A DNA stretch of 34,392 nt, from positions 1 to 34,392 of the forward strand of contig PCWA01000052.1 of NCBI GenBank assembly GCA_002796125.1. The letters are read 5' to 3'. The position numbers and the translations under genes were made by a program. Of the stretch, positions 8,181 through 13,946 are shown piece after piece (within the stretch, counting starts at the first letter, position 1; each line of letters begins with the position of its first letter). This DNA comes from Candidatus Ghiorseimicrobium undicola. GTDB taxonomy: Bacteria > Omnitrophota > Gorgyraeia > Ghiorseimicrobiales > Ghiorseimicrobiaceae. The notes beneath the pieces are model-generated. The model worked only from the letters and a program-made list of their open reading frames with translations, was not told where the DNA came from and ran no database searches.

Positions 8181-8209
8181 TTGTTAAAGCGTAAAAATTA
8201 TGCTATATT
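8181..8209 (+). promoter_or_regulatory. Plus-strand promoter pointing into the cassette array (Pc-like)
   Basis: TTGTTA (8181-8186), a 17-bp spacer and TATATT (8204-8209) make a good sigma-70 promoter. It is the only clear one facing the plus-strand cassette genes and lies 52 bp before the first cassette boundary at 8262, where an integron's Pc promoter and attI would be. The role is inference from position. Confidence 0.5.
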
Positions 8210-8343
8210 CAAACCGTAGCAGGGCAAGATAACCATAAAACCAGAAGTTCGTATATTAATTGTTGCGCGGCGCAGCGCCGCGGCCGTTTAAGATGGACCG
8301 ATGAGGGTTAAATAAAAAAATTAATGAATTACAGTTCGGCGCC

Positions 8344-8388
8344 GCGCAACGCGGAGCTAAGCATTCGCTTCTTCGCGCTCTGTTGGGC
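8344..8388 (+). repeat. Short attC-like site closing the first mini-cassette
   Basis: The site runs from GCGCAAC (8344-8350) to GTTGGGC (8382-8388), a perfect GTTRRRY. The inside can pair as GAGC/GCTC and AAGC/GCTT. At 45 bp it is shorter than typical attC sites. Its arms AACGCGGAGCTAAGC and GTTGGGC also resemble the attC at 8467-8562 read backwards, so an inverted attC is an alternative. A 12-bp inverted repeat GTTGCGCGGCGC (8262-8273) / GCGCCGCGCAAC (8339-8350) brackets the unit. Confidence 0.5.
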
Positions 8389-8466
8389 CGGGTAGAGATA
8401 TAAAAAAATAACAAAGCTATAAAAATTGGCAAGCGCTGTATAAATAACAGCTTTGGGCGCAGCGCC

Positions 8467-8562
8467 GCCCAACAAATCGCTCAAGCGAAACCGCGCGCCA
8501 ATATGCCGCGAAAAAAGATTTTCGCGCTCTTTACGCGCGGTTCGCTTAGCTCCGCGTTAGAA
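8467..8562 (+). repeat. attC recombination site A
   Basis: A 96-bp site with R'' GCCCAAC (8467-8473, perfect RYYYAAC) and R' GTTAGAA (8556-8562, 6 of 7 of GTTRRRY). The inner arms CAAGCGAAACCGCGCG and CGCGCGGTTCGCTTAG are complementary apart from an offset base near the L boxes, as in attC sites, and the phrase AACAAATCGCTCAAGCGA is typical of chromosomal-integron attC. The last bases of R' merge with the ribosome-binding site of the next gene. Confidence 0.75.
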
Positions 8563-8575
8563 GGAGATCAATTAA

Positions 8576-9148
8576 ATGGATAATAAAATAAGAAATATAA
8601 TATTAGCTACAGCAGCAATAATTGCTGTATCTATTTTTAACATTGTTTATTTGAATATATTATCAAATAAAATGGCACTTAGCCCCATATTTTTTGCAAT
8701 ATTAATCATTACTGGCATTAAAATTATTGGGTGGATTATATGCATGTATGGTATATGTTTCCCCATATTTGAACTATCAAAAAATAAAAAAATAATTGCG
8801 ATTTCAACAGTAATAATCACCTATCTAATAAAATTGTTCTTAAACTTTAGATATCTTAATGAAAATAATATAGGAAATATTATTGGAATTGTAGCTTTCT
8901 CCATGATTATGTTTAGTTTATTTATGCGCAGTACAGACGACCTCATTAATAAGCTAATTCTTTTGATAAATAAAAATCTCGTTGATCTTCCTGACAAAGA
9001 AAAAGCATCTTTAATAACAGAAAAACTTAATGAATTTGATGCGGAATATAAAACTGAAAAAATAGATGATTGTAAATACCTCGATGAGCTAGAAAAAATT
9101 TGCACTGAAATAGGTATAGACTTAAAACAAGAACTTAAAAGTAAATAA
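8576..9148 (+). CDS. Cassette-encoded membrane protein of unknown function
   Basis: I do not recognise this family. The 190-residue protein has about four hydrophobic stretches in its first 120 residues (roughly 7-29, 34-60, 72-92, 101-118) and a charged, probably helical cytoplasmic tail (about 120-190, rich in Lys, Glu and Asp: LPDKEKASLITEKLNEFDAE). The AAGGAG site (8561-8566) sits at the very start of the cassette, 9 bp before the ATG. Base composition is strongly AT-rich, unlike the flanking chromosomal genes, and the strand is opposite to theirs. It is followed directly by an attC site, so I read it as the passenger of a mobile cassette. Expression could come from the promoter at 8181. 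Confidence 0.75.
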   Translation: MDNKIRNIILATAAIIAVSIFNIVYLNILSNKMALSPIFFAILIITGIKIIGWIICMYGICFPIFELSKNKKIIAISTVIITYLIKLFLNFRYLNENNIGNIIGIVAFSMIMFSLFMRSTDDLINKLILLINKNLVDLPDKEKASLITEKLNEFDAEYKTEKIDDCKYLDELEKICTEIGIDLKQELKSK

Positions 9149-9150
9149 AC

Positions 9151-9227
9151 TTCTAACAAGGCAATCCAGCGGACATTTTTTGCGGTTTTTCAAACCGCAA
9201 AAAACGCCGCTGATTTCTGCGTTATGT
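9151..9227 (+). repeat. attC recombination site B
   Basis: A 77-bp site from TTCTAAC (9151-9157) to GTTATGT (9221-9227). TTCTAAC is the exact complement of GTTAGAA at 8556, the junction at which this cassette begins, as expected for a cassette carrying its own attC. Inner arms CCAGCGG (9166-9172) and CCGCTGA (9207-9213) pair, and the centre TTTTTTGCGGTTT/AAACCGCAAAAAA forms a long hairpin. The stop codon of the gene is 3 bp before the site. Confidence 0.75.
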
Positions 9228-9295
9228 TGAAAAATAATAATAAATTAAAACTTTAATATGTTTCCTGCGTTATATTATTATCGGGGGTAATAAAT

Positions 9296-9868
9296 ATGAA
9301 GAAAAGCGTTTTGTCCCTTTTCCTTTTAATCTGCATTTTTTCATCAAAAGCATACCCTGGATGCTATGGGGGCTACTATATAAGAATAGTAGAGAAACCT
9401 TCTGACAGTTGCATTGCGGTAGAGAGGAATGACTGTATTAGTACGATTACCATAAAAAACTCATGCGATGAAGCATTGCAAATTCTTAGTTTTAAAGATC
9501 CCATTATATTTCCGTATGTGCATTCACCTCGTGAATGGGAAATGTCGCCCGATGCAATGAGATCGTTATTGAATCCTGAATACATAATGCTACCCCCTGG
9601 CGGCAAGCTGTGGTTTTATGTTCCGATAAATGAGGAAGTAGGCGGATTACTGGATTGGCAAAAAAATCTTTCACCCGATATAGAACCTTATTATCAAAAA
9701 TTATCATCAAGTAGGATGAACTATATATTTGGCGAGCTATCTTATAACGGTAAACGTTGCGGTTTTGCTTCGGGTTCGAAGTCAATAAACTTAAATGAAT
9801 TTAACATTAACATAAAAAAAGGCAATGATACATATGCTACCAAAGGAAAATTCAAAAAGAAAGAATAA
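9296..9868 (+). CDS. Cassette-encoded exported protein of unknown function
   Basis: I do not recognise this 190-residue protein. It has a clear Sec signal peptide (MKKS, hydrophobic LSLFLLICIF, probable cleavage after SSKA at residue 19) and several cysteines in the mature part (23, 39, 47, 57 and one near 155), suggesting disulfides in the periplasm. The body looks like a beta-rich domain (DCISTITIKNSCDEALQILSF; LPPGGKLWFYVPI) and ends in a basic tail KGKFKKKE. A GGGGGT site lies 7 bp before the ATG. It is AT-rich and plus-strand, like its cassette neighbour. Its stop codon overlaps the start of a degenerate attC. Confidence 0.75.
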   Translation: MKKSVLSLFLLICIFSSKAYPGCYGGYYIRIVEKPSDSCIAVERNDCISTITIKNSCDEALQILSFKDPIIFPYVHSPREWEMSPDAMRSLLNPEYIMLPPGGKLWFYVPINEEVGGLLDWQKNLSPDIEPYYQKLSSSRMNYIFGELSYNGKRCGFASGSKSINLNEFNINIKKGNDTYATKGKFKKKE

Positions 9869-9983
9869 CGCAAACATGAGGGCAGGTATTTTGGTAGAGA
9901 TGGTAGGACATAGAACATAGAAGGCGTTGTCCATGCTAAAGGGGACAACGCCTCAAAACCAAACAGGACAGTGTTTGTTAGAA
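9863..9983 (+). repeat. Degenerate attC-like site C
   Basis: From GAATAAC (9863-9869), whose ATAAC complements the GTTAT at which the cassette begins, to GTTAGAA (9977-9983). AAACA (9872-9876) can pair with TGTTT (9972-9976), and a perfect 10-bp stem GGCGTTGTCC/GGACAACGCC (9923-9932, 9943-9952) lies inside. The arms are much poorer than in sites A and B, so this may be a decayed attC overlaid by REP-type sequence. Confidence 0.4.
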
Positions 9984-10031
9984 CGCGATAAGCTATATAT
10001 AGGTCACAGTTAAGAGCTAAATTCAAAGGGG

Positions 10032-10074
10032 CACTGTCCCGATTAAAATTAAGACACTGTCCCGAATGATTCGG
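10032..10074. repeat. REP-like repeat remnants downstream of apgM
   Basis: CACTGTCCCG occurs twice (10032-10041 and 10055-10064), and an inverted form GGACAGTGT lies at 9966-9974. A palindrome CCGAATGATTCGG (10062-10074) overlaps the second copy, and GGACAACG recurs at 9943 and 10073. GGGACA-type half-sites of this kind resemble REP elements mobilised by IS200-like REP-associated transposases; none is encoded here. No gene lies in 9869-10107. Confidence 0.5.
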
Positions 10075-10107
10075 ACAACGTCTCTCCTCTCGGATTCGGA
10101 ACGGCGC

Positions 10108-11391
10108 TTATGATTTGGCAAGTTTAATAAGCAGGCTCATTAATTCCCGGCCCAGTATCTCACCCAAAGAACCAAGCTTTGCCGTCCTTTCAGAAAAGCT
10201 CATTGAGCCGTCAGGCTTGATATTGCCTCCCGATATAACAAGAGGAACAGGGTCTGCGGAGTGCGCCTTCATATTGCAGGGAGTGGAGTGGTCTGCGGTA
10301 ACACAAACAATGCTGTTTTTAATATCTATTTTTTCCAGTAATTTTTTAAAGAAAAATTTATCTATTTGTTCTATCGATTCCTTTTTTTTGGCAAAATTTC
10401 CGTCATGAGCCGGCTCATCCGGCCCTTTTATATGTATATACAGGCCGTCGTAGTCCTTTATTTTATCGGCTGCCAGTTCTGCCCAGATATTGTAATCTTT
10501 CTCAATATCCCCGGTTTTCGGAGGTACCTGCACTATTTTAATTCCGGTTAAAAGGGCAATCCCTTTTTCAACCGGCATCTCCACGAAAGAGCCGAAATTA
10601 ATTCCGTAATTCTCGGATACCGGGGGAAATTTCGGCAGCCTGTCTCCGGCATCGCGCGAGACGATAATATTGGCAGAAAGCTTCCCTTCGGCAACGCGTT
10701 TTTTATTAATAGCCGCTTCATTTAAAATTTTACGCGATTTTTCCGTAAATTCATTCAGAAGCCGGGCGGCATCAATCGCCTTAGAATCATTTTCATGACC
10801 CTTATAAGGCTTTGCTTCCAATATCTTCTTCTCAAATTTCTCCAGGGCTACTCCAAATACGCCTTCCTTTTTATAGGCTGGGTCAGGATTAGTAATCCAG
10901 CCGGATAAACGGTTGCGTATCCCTCGTATTACCAAAACTCCGCGATGGCCGATGGTATTTTTAAACTCAAAAGTAGCGTCTGACAAAACCACCTTGCTAT
11001 TTACCTCCTTGGCAAGCTCACCCGCTTCTTTAGTGCTTAAATTCCTTCCCACGCGCCTGTCTATTATAACCGGGCCTTCTTTTTCCGCGGTCGCGAAATT
11101 AACCCTTAACGCCAAATCTCCGTCATTAACAACTAAGCCCTCGGCATAAGACTCTAAAGGGCCGCGGCCGGTGTAATACTTGTGCGCGTCATAACCCAAA
11201 AGGCTGATTACCGCGACATCAGACTCCGGCGCTAAGCCTTTTTCAACAGGGTGCAAAAGACCGGTATTACCCGACTGCGCCAGCTTATCCATATTAGGTG
11301 TAAGCGCCGCCTCTAAAGGCGTTTTATCATTTAATTCTTTAATCGGTAAGTCTCCCAAACCATCCAAAACAATATAAAAAATCTTTTTCAT
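10108..11391 (-). CDS. apgM: 2,3-bisphosphoglycerate-independent phosphoglycerate mutase, archaeal type
   Basis: Interconverts 3- and 2-phosphoglycerate in glycolysis and gluconeogenesis. The 427-residue protein belongs to the alkaline-phosphatase superfamily in its ApgM form, shorter than the roughly 510-residue bacterial GpmI. Landmarks: the metal-binding N-terminus YIVLDGLGDLP, TPNMDKLAQSGNTGLL, the catalytic-serine region APESDVAVISLLGYD, YTGRGPLE, HIKGPDEPAHDGNFAKK, and the C-terminal metal site VTADHSTPCNMKAHSADPVP. It follows nrdJ after 131 bp. That gap holds a CAATGGA/TCCATTG inverted repeat but no clear promoter. A housekeeping gene. Confidence 0.95.
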   Translation of the reverse strand: MKKIFYIVLDGLGDLPIKELNDKTPLEAALTPNMDKLAQSGNTGLLHPVEKGLAPESDVAVISLLGYDAHKYYTGRGPLESYAEGLVVNDGDLALRVNFATAEKEGPVIIDRRVGRNLSTKEAGELAKEVNSKVVLSDATFEFKNTIGHRGVLVIRGIRNRLSGWITNPDPAYKKEGVFGVALEKFEKKILEAKPYKGHENDSKAIDAARLLNEFTEKSRKILNEAAINKKRVAEGKLSANIIVSRDAGDRLPKFPPVSENYGINFGSFVEMPVEKGIALLTGIKIVQVPPKTGDIEKDYNIWAELAADKIKDYDGLYIHIKGPDEPAHDGNFAKKKESIEQIDKFFFKKLLEKIDIKNSIVCVTADHSTPCNMKAHSADPVPLVISGGNIKPDGSMSFSERTAKLGSLGEILGRELMSLLIKLAKS

Positions 11392-11522
11392 CTTATTTAA
11401 TATAGGATTATTTTGAGCGGATAAGAAAGAATTGCTACAGATCCAAACGGATATAACAATGGACTATCCGCGACATCCGCAATCATCTGTTTGAATCCCA
11501 TTATTTTTTAATTATCCATTGA

Positions 11523-13799
11523 CTAACACTTACTGTACCCACAGCCCTGGCATTTCATACAGCCCTCTTCATGCCGCAAAGCTCCGCCGCAATCGGGGCA
11601 TACGCCTATAATATTTTTAGAAATACGGGAAGGCGCCTTAATAACGCCGGCTAACTCATTAACATTAACAGGCATTGTTTCTTTTACCGGCTCTTTTAGC
11701 GAATGGTCCATTAATCTTCTCTCTATGACACGGGCAATGGCATCGGTACAGGAAAAAATACGCACGCCTTTTTCCCATGACGGAGACGGGCACCTAATAC
11801 CTCTTAACTGTTCAATCATTGCTTTTAAATCCACCCCGGACCTGAGCGAAAGAGAAACCAGCCTCCCCACCGCCTCCAATTGGCTAGCCGCGCACCCTCC
11901 GGCTTTGCCCATCTGGGTAAATACCTCAAACGGCTTGCCTGCCTCATCGCTATTTATGGTTACATATAGATTACCGCAACCGGTAGCTACTTTTGTCGTC
12001 GTGCCTATGGTAACTTCCGGCCTTGGGCGCGGGCCTACCTTAACGGAAAGATTTATTTCCGGGCTAGATTCTGATTTACCGATATTTAATACTTGCTCTT
12101 GGCGGGATTTATCCCTGTAGATAGTAACACCTTTGCAGCCAAGCTGATAAGCCAGAAGATAAACGGTTTTTACATCTTCAATAGTCGCATGTTGCGAGAA
12201 ATTAACTGTTTTGCTCACGGCATTATCAGTGTATTTCTGGAATACCGCCTGCATTTTTATATGCCATTCCGGGCTTATGTCATGCGCCGTAACAAATACG
12301 CGCTTTATATCATCAGGCACTTCCTCTAAATCATGGATAGTGCCTTTTTCAGCTATCTTTTCCATAAGCTTGCGTGAATAAAAACCGCGTTCTTTAGCGG
12401 TCGCTTCAAAAATATTATCCACTTCTATTAATTTATCGTTATCCATAACATTACGGTAATAAGAAAGAGCGAACAACGGCTCAATGCCGGAAGAGCAAGG
12501 CCCAGCGATAATGCTTATAGTACCGGTCGGGGCAATAGTCGTAAGGGTGGCATTACGCAGTTTAATTTTCTTATTACTTCTGGCGTATATACTTTGCTTA
12601 TAAGCGGGGAATACGCCCTTTTCTTTTGCCAATCTTTCTGATTCCGCCCTTGCCTCCTTTAAAACAACAGACATGATTTTATCAGCCAACTTCAAAGCCT
12701 TCTCGCTGTCATAAGGAATCTTAAGGCGGCAAAGCATGCTGCCCCAGCCCATGACACCCAAGCCTATCTTGCGTGTTCTTTTTGTATTTTCCTCTATGAC
12801 CGGAAGCGGAAATCTATTAGTATCTATAACATTATCCAGGAATCTAACGGCTATACGGGTAACTTCTTTTAATCTATCCCAGTTCACATCATGGCTGCCC
12901 TGAGTTTCATCTACCAATGAAGAAAGGTTTATTGATCCAAGGTTGCACGACTCATAAGGTAAAAGTACCTGCTCACCGCACGGATTAGTAGATTCATATT
13001 CTCCTAATTCCGGCGTCGGGTTAAATTCATTCATTTTATCAATAAATATAATGCCGGGTTCGCCGTTTTTATGCGCCTGTTTCACTATCAAATCAAAAAC
13101 TTCCTTCGCGTTAAGATGACCAACCGGTTTATGGGTATGAGGGTCGATCAGGTTATAATCCTGCCCTGACTCCATTTTTTTCATAAACTCATCGGTGATG
13201 GCTACGGAAATATTAAAATTCGTTATGTCTTTATTGTTTTCTTTACAGGTAATAAACTCCAATATATCCGGGTGGTCACAGCGTAAAATTCCCATGTTTG
13301 CGCCCCTTCTCATGCCGCCCTGTTTTACGGCTTGCGTTGCGGCATCAAAAACCTTCATAAACGAAACGGGGCCTGAAGCAACTCCCCCGGTAGATTTAAC
13401 CATGCTGTTTTTAGAGCGCAGGCGCGAGAAAGAAAAGCCCGTCCCTCCTCCGGATTTATGGATGAGGCTTGCGCTTTTAAGGGCCTCAAATATATCTTCC
13501 ATGGAATCATTAACCGGTAAAACATAACAAGCCGATAATTGCCCCAGCTCGCGGCCGGCGTTCATAAGCGTAGGGGAATTAGGCATAAATTCCAGATTGG
13601 AAATAATAGAATAAAAATCCTTCTCTATCGCTTTTATGCAAGCCGCGTCTTTGCCGTAAAGTTTTTCTGTCTGCGCTATCGTATGCGCCACTCTTTTAAA
13701 CATATCTTCGGTGGACTCGCAAACTTTTCCCTCGCTGTCCTTTTTAAGATAGCGCTTCTCCAAAACCTTCAACGCGTTGTCGGATAATTTTACAGGCAT
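11523..13799 (-). CDS. nrdJ: Adenosylcobalamin-dependent (class II) ribonucleotide reductase
   Basis: Makes deoxyribonucleotides with a thiyl radical generated from adenosylcobalamin, so it works with or without oxygen. The 758-residue protein has FMPNSPTLMNAGRELGQLSAC, the active-site NPCGEQ (Cys274 and Glu276 counted from this start), YESCNLGSINLS, the PTGTIS phosphate loop, and a Cys-rich C-terminus (CPDCGG...CMKCQGCGYSKC) combining a zinc-ribbon-like motif and the re-reducing cysteines. The frame begins earlier at a TTG (13817), but AGGAGGTG at 13804-13811 is an ideal ribosome-binding site for the ATG at 13799, so I use that. Tandem NrdR boxes and a promoter lie upstream. No class I or III reductase is in view. 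Confidence 0.95.
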   Translation of the reverse strand: MPVKLSDNALKVLEKRYLKKDSEGKVCESTEDMFKRVAHTIAQTEKLYGKDAACIKAIEKDFYSIISNLEFMPNSPTLMNAGRELGQLSACYVLPVNDSMEDIFEALKSASLIHKSGGGTGFSFSRLRSKNSMVKSTGGVASGPVSFMKVFDAATQAVKQGGMRRGANMGILRCDHPDILEFITCKENNKDITNFNISVAITDEFMKKMESGQDYNLIDPHTHKPVGHLNAKEVFDLIVKQAHKNGEPGIIFIDKMNEFNPTPELGEYESTNPCGEQVLLPYESCNLGSINLSSLVDETQGSHDVNWDRLKEVTRIAVRFLDNVIDTNRFPLPVIEENTKRTRKIGLGVMGWGSMLCRLKIPYDSEKALKLADKIMSVVLKEARAESERLAKEKGVFPAYKQSIYARSNKKIKLRNATLTTIAPTGTISIIAGPCSSGIEPLFALSYYRNVMDNDKLIEVDNIFEATAKERGFYSRKLMEKIAEKGTIHDLEEVPDDIKRVFVTAHDISPEWHIKMQAVFQKYTDNAVSKTVNFSQHATIEDVKTVYLLAYQLGCKGVTIYRDKSRQEQVLNIGKSESSPEINLSVKVGPRPRPEVTIGTTTKVATGCGNLYVTINSDEAGKPFEVFTQMGKAGGCAASQLEAVGRLVSLSLRSGVDLKAMIEQLRGIRCPSPSWEKGVRIFSCTDAIARVIERRLMDHSLKEPVKETMPVNVNELAGVIKAPSRISKNIIGVCPDCGGALRHEEGCMKCQGCGYSKC

Positions 13800-13863
13800 G
13801 TTCACACCTCCTATCAAAGCCTAAAATTTGGAATGTTTATAATTTCAATTTACGGGGATTTTC

Positions 13864-13892
13864 AGTATAACACCACCGCGAAAAAAAATCAA
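13864..13892 (-). promoter_or_regulatory. Promoter of nrdJ
   Basis: On the minus strand TTGATT (13892-13887), a 17-bp spacer and TATACT (13869-13864) lie just downstream of the tandem NrdR boxes and 65 bp before the ATG. Confidence 0.7.
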
Positions 13893-13899
13893 GTAAAAA

Positions 13900-13946
13900 A
13901 TACAATATATTGTAGGCAAATATAAATATACTACAATTTATTGTGC
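13900..13946. promoter_or_regulatory. Tandem NrdR boxes controlling nrdJ
   Basis: Two 16-bp palindromes match the NrdR consensus acaCwAtATaTwGtgt. Box 1 is ATACAATATATTGTAG (13900-13915), with a perfect 14-bp palindrome inside. Box 2 is CTACAATTTATTGTGC (13931-13946). Their centres are 31 bp apart, three helical turns, which is the known spacing for paired NrdR boxes. Box 2 overlaps the stop codon of the upstream methyltransferase gene. No nrdR gene is in the window. Confidence 0.8.

Larger units (their letters stand above)
8262..9983 (+). mobile_element. Gene-cassette array with attC-like sites and no integrase in view (CALIN-like)
   Basis: Four cassette-like units lie head to tail. In integrons each cassette begins with TTRRRY from the crossover GTTRRRY, and its own attC begins with the complement RYYYAAC. 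Here the pairs are GTTGCGC (8262) with GCGCAAC (8344), GTTGGGC (8382) with GCCCAAC (8467), GTTAGAA (8556) with TTCTAAC (9151), and GTTATGT (9221) with the partly matching GAATAAC (9863). The units are 120 bp (no ORF), 174 bp (no ORF), 665 bp (membrane protein) and about 756 bp (exported protein). Both genes run opposite to all others in the window and are visibly more AT-rich. No intI gene is present; mnmG lies where one might expect it. Confidence 0.68.

Noticed and set aside
11397-11501. A 34-codon minus-strand ORF (MGFKQMIADVADSPLLY...) in the nrdJ-apgM gap
   Set aside because: No ribosome-binding site, no recognisable features, and an inverted repeat overlaps its upstream flank; chance is likely.
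11725-12120. Long plus-strand open frames antiparallel to nrdJ and other genes
   Set aside because: They lack ribosome-binding sites and family motifs, and the minus-strand genes over them are certain.
13800-13817. TTG start for nrdJ giving six extra residues
   Set aside because: The sequence AGGAGGTG inside those codons is the ribosome-binding site for the ATG at 13799.
13818-13937. A cobalamin riboswitch expected before the B12-dependent nrdJ
   Set aside because: The leader is under 65 nt after the promoter and has no B12-box-like sequence; NrdR boxes explain the control.
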